From contig NZ_BMRA01000012.1 in assembly GCF_014648395.1 (NCBI RefSeq), forward strand, positions 89,129 through 153,128: 64,000 bases of DNA, written 5' to 3'. Below are positions 53,143-61,901 of the stretch, piece by piece. The position numbers and the translations under genes were made by a program. Source of the DNA: Micromonospora fulviviridis (GTDB lineage: Bacteria > Actinomycetota > Actinomycetes > Mycobacteriales > Micromonosporaceae). The notes beneath the pieces were generated by a model that was not told the origin of the DNA, made no database searches, and was given only the letters and a program-made list of their open reading frames with translations. Position 1 is the first letter of the stretch; each line of letters begins with the position of its first letter.

Positions 53143-55148
53143 TCACCAGACTTCTCGTCGCCAACCGGGGTGAGATCGCCCGCCGGATCTTCGCCACCTG
53201 CCGGACGCTCGGCATCACGACGATCGCCGTGTACTCCGACGCGGACGCCGACGCGCCCTTCGTCGCCGAGGCCGACCTGGCCGTCCGGCTGCCCGGGAAC
53301 ACGCCGGCCGAGACGTACCTGCGGATCGACCTCGTCCTGGACTCGGCCCGGCGGGCCGGCGCGGACGCGGTCCACCCGGGCTACGGCTTCCTCGCCGAGA
53401 ACGCCGACTTCGCGGCGGCCGTCACCGACGCGGGGCTGACCTGGGTCGGCCCGCCGGCCAAGGCGATCGCCGCGATGGGCGACAAGATGGCGGCCAAGGC
53501 GCTGCTCGCCGACGCGGGCGTGCCGATGCTCCCGACCTGGACCGAGGCCGACCAGGTGACGGGCTTCCCGGTGCTGGTCAAGGCAACCGCGGGCGGCGGC
53601 GGCCGGGGCATGCGGGTGGTCCGCGACGCCGCCGGGCTCGCCGAGGCCGTGGCGGGAGCACGCCGCGAGGCGGCCGCGGCGTTCGGCGACGGCACGGTCT
53701 TCATCGAGCGGTACGTCGAGCGCGGCAGGCACGTCGAGGTGCAGATCTTCGGCGACACGCACGGCACGGTGGTGGCCCTCGGGGTGCGGGACTGCTCGAT
53801 CCAGCGCCGCCACCAGAAGATCGTCGAGGAGGCGCCGGGGGTCCTGCCCCCGCGGGTGCGCGAGCGGCTGCACGAGGCGGCGGTGGCTGCCGGCCGGGCG
53901 GTCGACTACGTCGGCGCGGGGACCGTCGAGTTCCTGCTCGCGCCCGACGGGGAGGTCCACTTCCTGGAGATGAACACCCGCCTCCAGGTGGAGCACCCGG
54001 TCACCGAGGCGGTCACCGGGTTCGACCTGGTCCGGCTGCAACTGCTGGTGGCCGAGGGCGAACCGCTGCCGCTGACGGGCACCCCGCCGGCCGACGGCCA
54101 CGCGATCGAGGTGCGGCTCTGTGCCGAGGACCCGGCCCAGGGCTTCCGCCCGGCCACCGGCACCCTGCACCGCTTCACGATCCCGGGTGTGGTCGGCGAG
54201 TTCACCCCGACGAAGGGCCTACGGCTGGACTCCGGCGTGGTGGACGGCTCGGCGGTGAGCGTGCACTACGACTCGATGCTCGCCAAGCTGATCGCCTGGG
54301 CACCCACGCGGGCCGAGGCCGCCCGCGCCCTGGCCGGCGCGCTGGCCCGCGCCGAGCTGCACGGCGTCGCCACCAACCGGGACCTGCTGGTCCGGGTGCT
54401 GCGCAGCCGGGAGTTCGGCGCGGCGGAGGCCGACACCGGCTTCCTGGAGCGGCACGAGGAGGTCTTCGCGCCGCTGCTCGCGGCCGACCAACTCCCCCTG
54501 GCCGCGCTGGCCGCCGCGCTGGCGGGCGCCGCCGGGCGTCGCGCGTCCGCGCCCGTACTGGGCGGGCTGCCCTCGGGCTGGCGCAACGTGCCGGCCTTCC
54601 CGCAGGTCACCCGGCTCGACGGCCCGGACGGCGAGATCGAGGTCCGGTACCGGCTGGACCGGACGGGCGCGCTCGCCGACTGGTCGGTGTCGCCCGCCAC
54701 CGTGCCGACCGGCCAGGACGGGTCGGCGGCGGACGGCGACAGGGCGCCGGACGTGACCGTGGTCGAGGCCGCTCCCGACCGCGTCGTGCTCGACGTCGAC
54801 GGGACGCGGCGGGCGTTCCGCGTACACCGGGTGGGGTCGGAGGTCTTCGTGGACGGCCCGGCCGGGGCGGCGAGCCTCACCGAGCTGCCGCGCTTCCCCC
54901 TGCCCACCGCGGAGCTGGCGGCCGGGTCGCTGCTCGCGCCGCTGCCCGGCGCGGTGACCCGGGTGCACGTCGAGGTCGGCCAGCGGGTGACCGCCGGCGA
55001 CCTGCTGCTGACCCTCGAAGCGATGAAGCTCGAACACCCCGTGCTCGCCCCGACCGACGGCGTGGTGGCGGAGCTGCCGGTGCCGGCCGGCGGCCAGGTC
55101 GACACCGGGGCCGTGCTGGCCGTGGTCACTGAGGAGGACCCGCGATGA
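53139..55148 (+). CDS. accA: Acyl-CoA carboxylase alpha subunit (biotin carboxylase plus BCCP)
   Basis: GTG 53139 gives 669 residues. The biotin carboxylase part (about 1-450) has ITRLLVANRGEIARRI, HPGYGFLAENADF, the Gly-rich ATP loop KATAGGGGRGMRVV, HVEVQIFGD and EMNTRLQVEHPVTE. A less conserved BT-like middle follows. The C-terminal BCCP domain carries the biotinylated Lys in LEAMKLEHP. The enzyme fixes bicarbonate onto biotin with ATP. It pairs with the beta subunit just upstream, and its stop overlaps the next start (ATGA). It corresponds to accA2 of mycobacteria. Confidence 0.95.
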   Translation: MITRLLVANRGEIARRIFATCRTLGITTIAVYSDADADAPFVAEADLAVRLPGNTPAETYLRIDLVLDSARRAGADAVHPGYGFLAENADFAAAVTDAGLTWVGPPAKAIAAMGDKMAAKALLADAGVPMLPTWTEADQVTGFPVLVKATAGGGGRGMRVVRDAAGLAEAVAGARREAAAAFGDGTVFIERYVERGRHVEVQIFGDTHGTVVALGVRDCSIQRRHQKIVEEAPGVLPPRVRERLHEAAVAAGRAVDYVGAGTVEFLLAPDGEVHFLEMNTRLQVEHPVTEAVTGFDLVRLQLLVAEGEPLPLTGTPPADGHAIEVRLCAEDPAQGFRPATGTLHRFTIPGVVGEFTPTKGLRLDSGVVDGSAVSVHYDSMLAKLIAWAPTRAEAARALAGALARAELHGVATNRDLLVRVLRSREFGAAEADTGFLERHEEVFAPLLAADQLPLAALAAALAGAAGRRASAPVLGGLPSGWRNVPAFPQVTRLDGPDGEIEVRYRLDRTGALADWSVSPATVPTGQDGSAADGDRAPDVTVVEAAPDRVVLDVDGTRRAFRVHRVGSEVFVDGPAGAASLTELPRFPLPTAELAAGSLLAPLPGAVTRVHVEVGQRVTAGDLLLTLEAMKLEHPVLAPTDGVVAELPVPAGGQVDTGAVLAVVTEEDPR

Positions 55149-56308
55149 ACTTCGACCTGACCCCCGAGCAGGACCAGCTCCGCGACGCCGTCCGGGCGCT
55201 GGGCCGGAAGTACGGCCACGGCTACTTCGTCGAGAAGGCCAGGGCCGGCGGCCACACCACGGAGCTGTGGCAGGAGGCCGGCCGGCTCGGCTACCTGGGC
55301 GTCAACATCCCCACCGAGTACGGCGGCGGGGGCGGCGGCATCACCGAGCTGGCCATCGTCTGCGAGGAGCTGGCCGCGGCCGGCTGCCCGCTGCTGCTGC
55401 TCGTGGTCTCACCCGCCATCGCGGCCACCGTGATCAACAAGCACGGCACCGACGAGCAGCGCAAGCGGCACCTGCCCGGCCTCGCCGACGGCTCGCAGAA
55501 GATCGTCTTCGCGATCACCGAACCGGAGGCCGGGTCGAACTTCCACCGGCTCGGCACGGTGGCCCGCCGCGACGGCGACGACTGGCTGCTCACCGGCCGC
55601 AAGTGCTACATCTCCGGCGTCGACGAGGCCGGGCACGTGCTGGTGGTGGCGCGCACCGAGGATTCCTCCACCGGGAAACTGAAGCCGGCGCTGTTCATCG
55701 TTCCGACCGCCGCGCCGGGCCTGGAGAAGTCCAAGCTGGACATGGAGATCCTCTCCCCGGAGAACCAGTTCCTGCTCTACCTGGACGACGTCCGGCTGCC
55801 CGCCGACGCGCTGGTCGGTGAATCGCTGGACGCCGGGCTGCCGGCGCTCTTCGCCGGCCTCAACCCGGAGCGGATCACGGTCGCCGCCATGGGCGCCGGC
55901 ACCGGCCGGTACGCCATCGAGCGGGCCAGCGCGTACACCGCCACCCGGAAGGTGTGGGGCGGCCGGAGCATCGGCACGCACCAGGGCGTCGCCCACCCGC
56001 TCGCGCACGCGGCGGTGCAGGTGGAACTGGCCCGCCTGATGATCCACAAGGCGGCCACCCTCTACGACGCGGGCCGCGACCTGGAGGCCGGCGTCGCCGG
56101 CAACATGGCCAAGTACGCGGCCGGCGAGGCCGCCGCGCTCGCCGTGGACACCGCCGTGCAGGCGCTGGGCGGCGCCGGCATGACGACCGAGTACGGCGTG
56201 GCCACCCTGCTCGGCGCGGTCCGGGCCGGCCGGATCGCCCCGGTCAGCCGCGAGATGATCCTCAACTTCGTCGCCCAGCACGTGCTCGGCCAGGACAAGT
56301 CCTACTGA
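55145..56308 (+). CDS. Acyl-CoA dehydrogenase (FadE12-like)
   Basis: A 387-residue second dehydrogenase, clearly different from the one upstream. It has FAITEPEAGSNFHRLGTVARR, GRKCYISGVDEAG, TRKVWGGRSIGTHQGVAH and VDTAVQALGGAGMTTEYGVATLLG. The ATG overlaps the carboxylase stop, so all five catabolic genes are likely translated in series. Two dehydrogenases flanking a carboxylase match the fadE13-accD2-accA2-fadE12 order of Mycobacterium, but the enoyl-CoA hydratase that follows there (echA7) is absent here. A strong terminator follows. Confidence 0.93.
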   Translation: MNFDLTPEQDQLRDAVRALGRKYGHGYFVEKARAGGHTTELWQEAGRLGYLGVNIPTEYGGGGGGITELAIVCEELAAAGCPLLLLVVSPAIAATVINKHGTDEQRKRHLPGLADGSQKIVFAITEPEAGSNFHRLGTVARRDGDDWLLTGRKCYISGVDEAGHVLVVARTEDSSTGKLKPALFIVPTAAPGLEKSKLDMEILSPENQFLLYLDDVRLPADALVGESLDAGLPALFAGLNPERITVAAMGAGTGRYAIERASAYTATRKVWGGRSIGTHQGVAHPLAHAAVQVELARLMIHKAATLYDAGRDLEAGVAGNMAKYAAGEAAALAVDTAVQALGGAGMTTEYGVATLLGAVRAGRIAPVSREMILNFVAQHVLGQDKSY

Positions 56309-56318
56309 CGGCTCGAAC

Positions 56319-56360
56319 GCCGTTGCCCGGCACCCCTCGTTCGGGGCGCCGGGCAACGGC
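56319..56360. terminator. Bidirectional terminator after the acyl-CoA operon
   Basis: GCCGTTGCCCGGC (56319-56331) pairs perfectly with GCCGGGCAACGGC (56348-56360). One mismatch and a CCCC/GGGG inner stem lead to loop TCGTTC. It separates the acyl-CoA operon from the converging lysozyme gene. Confidence 0.88.
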
Positions 56361-56366
56361 GGCGGC

Positions 56367-57596
56367 TCAGGACGTGGCGGTCTTGTCGAACTTCTCCCAC
56401 GGCCCGATCGACGTGCGGTTGGCGATCAGCGGCAGGGCGCCGGCGTTCTCCGCCACGACGTACCGGCCGTTGGCGTTGGCCCGGAGGCTGATGCTGCCGT
56501 CCGAATTGTTCACGACGGTGAACTTCTCCCAGGCGCCGATCGACGTGCGGTTGGCGATCAGCGACTTGGCGCCCCCGCTCTCCGCCACCACGTACCGGCC
56601 GTTGGCCCGCGAGCGGAGGGCGACGAACCCGCCACCCGCGTCGACCAGGTCGAACTGCTCCCACAGCCCGACCGCGGTCCGGTTGGCGATGAGCGGCTTG
56701 GCTCCGGCGCTCTCGGCCACCACGTAGCGGCTGTTGACCCGGGCGCGGAGGGCGATCGGCGCCGCGGCAGCCGGAGCGCCGGTGAGCCGGGTGAGGGCCG
56801 CGTAGTCGCCGTTGAACACGTTCTGGCTGTAGCTACCGGGCGTGCCGGGGTCGCCGGCGGCGTACTGCCAGATGGTCTCGGTCGTCCAGCCCGCGGGCAG
56901 CGGCGGGCGGGTGCTGGTGTAGCCGGCGATGTCCAGCGGGTTGGCGCCGAAGGTGGCGTTGTTGCCGGTGCACGGATTCCAGTAGTTGGTGTTCGTGTAG
57001 ATCATCACCGGTCGCCCGATGCGGGCCTGGACCTGGTCGGTGAAGGACCGGATCCAGTTCGACATCTCGGTGGTGTTCAGCCCGTAGCAGGTCGGCGCGC
57101 CGCTCCAGTACGGCCACTCGATGTCGACCATGGGCACGAGCGTCTGGCTGTCCTTGGCGAACTGCGCGTTGTCGATGAAGAAGTTCGCCTCGGTGACCGG
57201 GTCACGCCCGTCCGGGCGGGCGAAGTGGTAGGCGCCGACGAGCAGGCCGGCGGCCTTGGCCGCCGCGTAGTCCTGAGCGAAGTAGGGATTGCGGTACGTC
57301 TGCCCCTCGGTGGCCTTGACGTACGCGAACTTGTAGCCGTTGGCCGCCACGCCCGGCCAGTCGATGGCACCGAGGTTGTGGTCGTGGCTGGAGACGTCGA
57401 TCCCGCGGATCGTGTAGCCGGCCGGGATGGTGGCACTCGCGGTGGCCGAGGTGGTGCGCGCGCCCGGCTTGACGCCGGCGTTCGCCCGGCCACCACCGTC
57501 GGGAGCGGCGTCGACCGCGCTGGCCGGCTGGGACATGCCGAGTGCGCCGAGCGCGAGCCCGGCGGACATCAGAACAGAGATCCATCTTCTTGACAT
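56367..57596 (-). CDS. Secreted GH25 lysozyme with C-terminal beta-trefoil-like repeats
   Basis: From ATG 57596 the protein has 409 residues. A signal peptide (SRRWISVLMSAGLALG) is followed by a GH25 muramidase domain (about 60-270) with IRGIDVSSHDHN, YVKATEGQTYRNPYF, GAYHFARPDG and the catalytic pair in VDIEWPYW. The C-terminal 125 residues hold three repeats ending in similar LIANRTxxGxWExF segments, a fascin/trefoil-like carbohydrate- or wall-binding layout. It should cleave the glycan strands of peptidoglycan outside the cell. The AAGGAG upstream is about 13 bases from the ATG, rather far, but no closer start exists. Confidence 0.93.
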   Translation of the reverse strand: MSRRWISVLMSAGLALGALGMSQPASAVDAAPDGGGRANAGVKPGARTTSATASATIPAGYTIRGIDVSSHDHNLGAIDWPGVAANGYKFAYVKATEGQTYRNPYFAQDYAAAKAAGLLVGAYHFARPDGRDPVTEANFFIDNAQFAKDSQTLVPMVDIEWPYWSGAPTCYGLNTTEMSNWIRSFTDQVQARIGRPVMIYTNTNYWNPCTGNNATFGANPLDIAGYTSTRPPLPAGWTTETIWQYAAGDPGTPGSYSQNVFNGDYAALTRLTGAPAAAAPIALRARVNSRYVVAESAGAKPLIANRTAVGLWEQFDLVDAGGGFVALRSRANGRYVVAESGGAKSLIANRTSIGAWEKFTVVNNSDGSISLRANANGRYVVAENAGALPLIANRTSIGPWEKFDKTATS

Positions 57597-57718
57597 GGCT
57601 GTCGAGAATCTCCTTGCTCGGGAGGTCGAGGGCCGCCGTTCGCCAGAGGGGCGGATCACGGCGGCGGAGCGCTCCTCGCGTTCGGGCCGGGGATCGGCCG
57701 CAGCGGAGGTGCGGCCGT

Positions 57719-57724
57719 ACTCTA
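57719..57724 (-). promoter_or_regulatory. Candidate -10 element for the GH25 lysozyme gene
   Basis: TAGAGT on the minus strand at 57724-57719 is a good actinobacterial -10 hexamer, but no clear -35 is seen 16-18 bases upstream. It would give a leader of about 115 bases before the lysozyme start. Confidence 0.35.
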
Positions 57725-57810
57725 ACCCGCCGAACCGGCAGTGCGATGTCCCGACCGATCGACGCCGGCGATTCCCCACCCGGGACGGCGATCCGCTGCG
57801 TGCCGTCCGG

Positions 57811-57852
57811 CCCGGGGTACGGCGGATGCCCGATCATCCGCCGTACCCCGGG
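57811..57852 (-). terminator. Perfect 18-bp stem terminator of the aminopeptidase gene
   Basis: The arms 57811-57828 and 57835-57852 (beginning CCCGGGGTACGG) are perfectly complementary over 18 bp with a six-base loop, CCCGAT. It lies 6 bp past the stop of the secreted aminopeptidase gene. Perfect pairing of this length is the strongest hairpin noticed in the window. Confidence 0.85.
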
Positions 57853-57858
57853 GGTCCG

Positions 57859-59643
57859 TCAGCGGACGGTCAGCGTGCCGACCGCCGGCAGCGGGGCGAC
57901 CACCGGCGGCAGCCGCTTCGGCTCGCCCCGGCCGGGCTCACCGGCCCGGGCCAGGTCGCTCTTCGACGCCGCCGCCCGCGTGGCCGCCGGCTCGTCCTGG
58001 AACGGCTGGGCGTCGCCGGTGCAGAGCGTGCCCTTGGCGGGCAGCGTCCCCTTGAGCAGGTACGCGTCGACCGCGCCGGTCACGCAGGCCGAGGTGCCGT
58101 AGGCGGTGTGCCCCCAGCTGTCACTGCTCAGCAGCCGGCTGTTCGGCAGCAGCCGGGCCGAGCTGACCGCGCCCTGGTAGTTGGTCGCCGGGTCCCAGTA
58201 GTTGCCGACCACCAGCACCGGGGCGGCGGTGGTCCGGTCGAACGGGCCGGTCCAGGCGTCCTCGTCGCGCACGGTCCACGTGTTGCGGGCGCAGGGCGCG
58301 GTGCCCCAGGCCCAGGCCCGCCCGAAGTACGGCGCCCGCTTGTCCTCCTTGGCCGAGAGCGCCGGCCAGGCGTCCGCGCTCTTCGGGTGGTACGCGTCGG
58401 TGCAGTCCACCGTCAGGAACGTCTCCAGCCCGTTGTCGTACGGGAAGTCGTACCCGCGCTGCTGGCGGGCCTGGGCGGCCCGGCGGGCCACCTCGGTGCG
58501 CGCCTGCGCCCGGGCCGGCGCCGCCGCGGCCGGGTCGGTCAGCACCAGCAGCTCGCCGGTGAGCTCCACGATGTACTGCCAGCCGTTCGGGTCGTAGAGG
58601 TTGCCGAGGGTCGCGCTCACGAAGTCGGCGTAGCTGACGGTGAACTGCCCGAGGTCCGGGTCGTCCACCACCAGCGGCTTCTTGCGCAGCCGCTGCGCCA
58701 CCGTCTCGTACGCGGCGACCGGGTCGCCGCCGGACGCCAGCGCGCACTTCTCGGCACCGGCCTTGGCGCACCGGACCAGGATCTCGTGCAGCGCGCGGTA
58801 GGCGCCGTCGGCGCTGCGCAGCCGGGTCTCCTGGAGCTGGTTGCGGGCCTTCCCCTGACCGACCCAGGCGTTCGGGTTGAGCACACCGTCGACCACCAGG
58901 GCGCGGAACCGGTCCGGGAACATGTTGGCGTAGTACTGCCCGAGCGCGGTGCCGTAGCTGAAGCCGAGGTAGCTGAGCTTCTTGTCGCCGACCGCGCGGC
59001 GCAGCACGTCCATGTCACGGGCCACCTCGGCGGTGGACGCCGCGCCGGTCAGCGGCCGGCCCGTGGTCGAGCAGCCCTTGCCGACCGCCTTCGACGCCGC
59101 GACGTACGCCTTCTCCTCGGCCTTCGTGTACGGGAAGGCGACGTTCAGCCCGGCGTACGCCCGGGTCTGGTCCTTCACCGACGGGAAGCACTTGACGTTG
59201 TCGCTGGCGGCGACGCCGCGCGGGTCGACGCCGACGATGTCGAAGCGGTCGAGCAGATCGTCGCCGAGGAAGTACGGCGCGGCGAGCGCGATGCTGGTGC
59301 CGGAGCCGCCCGGGCCGCCCGGGTTGAGGAACAGGCTGCCGATCTTGTGCTGCTGGTCGCGGGCCTTGACCCGGAGCACCGCCACCTCGGTGGTGGCGCC
59401 CTTCGGGTTGTCGTAGTCCAGCGGGAGCCGGACCGTGGCGCACTCGGCGTAGTCGTAGCAGGCGTACCAGTCGAGCTTCGGCGTCGGCACGCGGTCGACC
59501 CGGCGCGCCTCGGCGGCGCTGGTCCGGTCGTACGTCGGCGGTTGCGGCGTGCGGGCCGCGGCCGCGGCCGGCGCGACCGCCGATCCGGCGAGGACGAGGC
59601 CGGCGATCCCTGTTGCGGTGAGGGACCGGATTGCACGTGGCAT
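57859..59643 (-). CDS. Secreted alpha/beta-hydrolase, tripeptidyl aminopeptidase type (S33)
   Basis: A 594-residue exported hydrolase with a signal peptide ending AAAAA and then an N-terminal segment with YACYDYAECATVRLPLDY, typical of actinomycete SlpD/Tap-like tripeptidyl aminopeptidases. The oxyanion region is LNPGGPGGSG, the nucleophile Ser lies in LGFSYGTALGQYYANMFPDR, the acid lies around GNYWDPATNYQGA, and His is in SWGHTAYG. It removes short peptides from the N-termini of extracellular proteins. GGAAGG precedes the ATG. The C-terminal 60 residues are low-complexity. Confidence 0.92.
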   Translation of the reverse strand: MPRAIRSLTATGIAGLVLAGSAVAPAAAAARTPQPPTYDRTSAAEARRVDRVPTPKLDWYACYDYAECATVRLPLDYDNPKGATTEVAVLRVKARDQQHKIGSLFLNPGGPGGSGTSIALAAPYFLGDDLLDRFDIVGVDPRGVAASDNVKCFPSVKDQTRAYAGLNVAFPYTKAEEKAYVAASKAVGKGCSTTGRPLTGAASTAEVARDMDVLRRAVGDKKLSYLGFSYGTALGQYYANMFPDRFRALVVDGVLNPNAWVGQGKARNQLQETRLRSADGAYRALHEILVRCAKAGAEKCALASGGDPVAAYETVAQRLRKKPLVVDDPDLGQFTVSYADFVSATLGNLYDPNGWQYIVELTGELLVLTDPAAAAPARAQARTEVARRAAQARQQRGYDFPYDNGLETFLTVDCTDAYHPKSADAWPALSAKEDKRAPYFGRAWAWGTAPCARNTWTVRDEDAWTGPFDRTTAAPVLVVGNYWDPATNYQGAVSSARLLPNSRLLSSDSWGHTAYGTSACVTGAVDAYLLKGTLPAKGTLCTGDAQPFQDEPAATRAAASKSDLARAGEPGRGEPKRLPPVVAPLPAVGTLTVR

Positions 59644-59862
59644 GTGGCTGCCTTCCGGTGGGGAACGGGGTCCGTCGAGGAGACCTCGACCCCCGTCACT
59701 TTAGGGATCAAGCCCAACCGGAGCCGCCCGTCAAACGCGGGCAGAAGCGACAGATTGCCGATTGATGTAACGAATTTTTCTCGATCGACGCTTTTAGCCC
59801 TCCAACGGGGAGAGTGAGCCGCGGGGGAACGCTTCTGACGGGAAGCCGTCCCAACCCCGCGG

Positions 59863-59890
59863 TTGACAGGTCGACGCGCTGGGCCATGCT
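59863..59890 (+). promoter_or_regulatory. Promoter for a likely leaderless mRNA
   Basis: TTGACA (59863-59868, consensus -35) and CATGCT (59885-59890) are separated by 16 bases. The GTG start at 59897 begins seven bases after the -10 element, where transcription would normally start. The mRNA is therefore expected to have no 5' leader, and no ribosome site is present. Confidence 0.65.
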
Positions 59891-59896
59891 TGTCGG

Positions 59897-60364
59897 GTGA
59901 GTTCGTTCCCGAAGCCCGATGCGCGGGTCAAGGCCGTCGCCGCATCGCTGGCGGCGGTGGCGGCGCTGGTCACGTTGGTGGTGTGGCGCCCCGCCGGCAT
60001 CCTGTCGGTGGTGCTGGCCCTGATCTGTGTCCTGCTCGGCATGGTCGCCGGGGTGACGGTGACCGCCGCCCGCCAGGCCCCTCCCCGTGCCGACGCCCCG
60101 GCCGAGGAGTGGCCGGCCCCCGCCGGGTACGGAGTGGACGCCGACACGCTGGAGGCCATCGACCCCCGGGCGGTGCGGCAACTGCGCACGCCCGCCGGCG
60201 GCTACGCGGGTGACGCCGACACCCTGGAGGCGATCGACCCCCGGGCGGTACGGCAGCTCCGCACGCCCGCCGGCGGCTACGCGGGTGACGCCGACACCCT
60301 GGCGACGCTCGACCCCCGGGCGGTGCGGGAACGGCGGACGGCGAACGGCGTCAGCGACCGGTGA
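59897..60364 (+). CDS. Small membrane protein with three 25-residue C-terminal repeats
   Basis: A 155-residue protein. Two hydrophobic helices (about residues 13-30 and 34-56) are followed by a linker and three near-identical 25-residue units with core DTLEAIDPRAVRQLRTPAG, the last one truncated and diverged. The repeats alternate acidic and basic residues and could form a short charged helix for protein binding. No family is recognised. The end overlaps the converging kinase gene by 14 bp. The start is a GTG directly at the expected transcription start. Confidence 0.8.
   Translation: MSSFPKPDARVKAVAASLAAVAALVTLVVWRPAGILSVVLALICVLLGMVAGVTVTAARQAPPRADAPAEEWPAPAGYGVDADTLEAIDPRAVRQLRTPAGGYAGDADTLEAIDPRAVRQLRTPAGGYAGDADTLATLDPRAVRERRTANGVSDR
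60137..60361 (+). repeat. 75-bp tandem repeats
   Basis: Units begin at 60137, 60212 and 60287, each with the phase of the reading frame. Units 1 and 2 differ at only a few third positions, which points to recent duplication or strong homogenisation. Unit 3 has diverged in its second half. Confidence 0.9.
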
Positions 60365-61871
60365 GCGTGGGCACGGCCAGCGCGTCCACGCCCCGCCCCG
60401 CCAGGCACCGGTAGGTGCGGTCCAGCTCCGTGCCGGCCGGTGGCAGCACCTCCAGGTTCCAGCCGGTCGCCTGCCGGATTCCGCTGACCAGCCGGAACGT
60501 GCTGAGGTTGCAGACCTGCTGGATGGCCGGGTCGGCGACGACCGCGTCGTGGCCCGCCCCGGCCAGCGCGGCCGGCAGGTCGCCCTCGGCGTAGGTCTCC
60601 CAGGTGTGCCGGCCGTCGCAGGGCACCCGGGTCGCCTCGGCCCGGTCGCGGCGCAGCCGGACCGGGCCGTAACACTCCAGTTCGGACGCGCAGTGGGCGC
60701 CCGCCGGCAGCCGGACGTCGCCCGCCGCGCAGCCGGGCAGCACCTTCGCCCCGGACGGCTCGACCGCACCGCTGGCCACCGGCGTCGGCGACACCACGGG
60801 CGGCGCACCGCCGGCCAGCCACGCCCCGGCGCCGGCCGAGGCGGCGAGCGCGAGCACCCCCGCACCGCCGAGGAACCAGCGGCGCGGCCACCGCCGGCCG
60901 CGGGTCGGCACGGTCGGGTGGGTGTCCTCCGACGGCGGGCGCGGCCCCGGCTGGCCGGTGCGGCTCAGCGGGTTGCCGCCGGTGGTCGGACCGCCGCTGA
61001 CCGGGGCACCCGGGTAGGGCGCGCCACTCACCGGGGCGGCGGCCGGGTCCAGCGGGAGCGCGGCGAGCAGGCCGCGCAGCTCGACGGCGGAGGGGCGCTC
61101 GCCCGGGTCGTTCGCCATGCCCAGCCGCAGCACGTCGACGAGCTCGTCGGGCACCCCGGGCAGGCCGGGGATCGGCTGCTGGAACATCTCCAGCACGGTG
61201 ACCAGGCTGGGGTTGCGCTCGGACTGCCAGCGCGGCGGGCGGCCGTGCATCACCGCGTAGAGGGTGGCGCATAGCGCGTAGACGTCGACGGCCGGGCTGG
61301 GCGGGCTGTGGCTGAACATCTCCGGCGGCGCGTACGCCGGGGTGAGCACCTCCAGGGTGACCGAGGCGTCGCGCACCTCGGCCAGCACCGCCAGGCCGAA
61401 GTCGGCCAGCACCGCCGGGTTGAAGTGCGAGTAGAGGATGTTGGCCGGCTTGACGTCCCGGTGCAGCACCCCGGCCGCGTGCGAGTGGGCCAGCGCGTCG
61501 GCGATCTTCACGCCGAGATCGCGGGCCTCCACGGCGCCCAACGGGCGCCGGCGCATCCGCTCCGCGTACGAGCCGTCGCAGAGCTCCATGATCAGGTAGG
61601 GGTGCTGGTCGACGGTGACCCCGACGTCGAAGAGGTCCACCACGTGCGGGTGGGAGGACATCTTGCCGGCCGCCCGCGCCTCACGCAGGAAGCGCGCCTG
61701 GTCCCGCTCGCTGGCCAGCGTGCGGTTCTCCACCTTCACGGCGACCTCGCGCCCCACCGAGATCTGGGTGGCCCGGTAGACGGTGGCGTAGCCGCCCCGG
61801 GCGAAGACCTCCAGGTCGGTCAGACCGGGCACGATGGGCAGCCGCAGGGCGCCGGGCGGGGTCTCGGTCAC
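60351..61871 (-). CDS. Membrane Ser/Thr protein kinase with extracellular Cys-rich domain
   Basis: A 506-residue PknB-type kinase. The catalytic domain (about 15-275) has a Gly-rich loop ARGGYATVYRA, VAVKVE with the ATP-binding Lys, HRDVKPANIL and DFGLAV. The activation segment is short and the APPE motif is intact. A Pro-rich juxtamembrane region, one transmembrane helix (about 332-355) and an extracellular domain of about 140 residues with at least six cysteines follow; this sensor shows no PASTA repeats. It probably senses an external or wall signal. Its gene converges on, and overlaps, the 25-residue-repeat protein gene. Confidence 0.93.
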   Translation of the reverse strand: MTETPPGALRLPIVPGLTDLEVFARGGYATVYRATQISVGREVAVKVENRTLASERDQARFLREARAAGKMSSHPHVVDLFDVGVTVDQHPYLIMELCDGSYAERMRRRPLGAVEARDLGVKIADALAHSHAAGVLHRDVKPANILYSHFNPAVLADFGLAVLAEVRDASVTLEVLTPAYAPPEMFSHSPPSPAVDVYALCATLYAVMHGRPPRWQSERNPSLVTVLEMFQQPIPGLPGVPDELVDVLRLGMANDPGERPSAVELRGLLAALPLDPAAAPVSGAPYPGAPVSGGPTTGGNPLSRTGQPGPRPPSEDTHPTVPTRGRRWPRRWFLGGAGVLALAASAGAGAWLAGGAPPVVSPTPVASGAVEPSGAKVLPGCAAGDVRLPAGAHCASELECYGPVRLRRDRAEATRVPCDGRHTWETYAEGDLPAALAGAGHDAVVADPAIQQVCNLSTFRLVSGIRQATGWNLEVLPPAGTELDRTYRCLAGRGVDALAVPTLTGR

Positions 61872-61901
61872 GGCTCGAAAATACCCAACAGTCCCGGTCG
61901 C

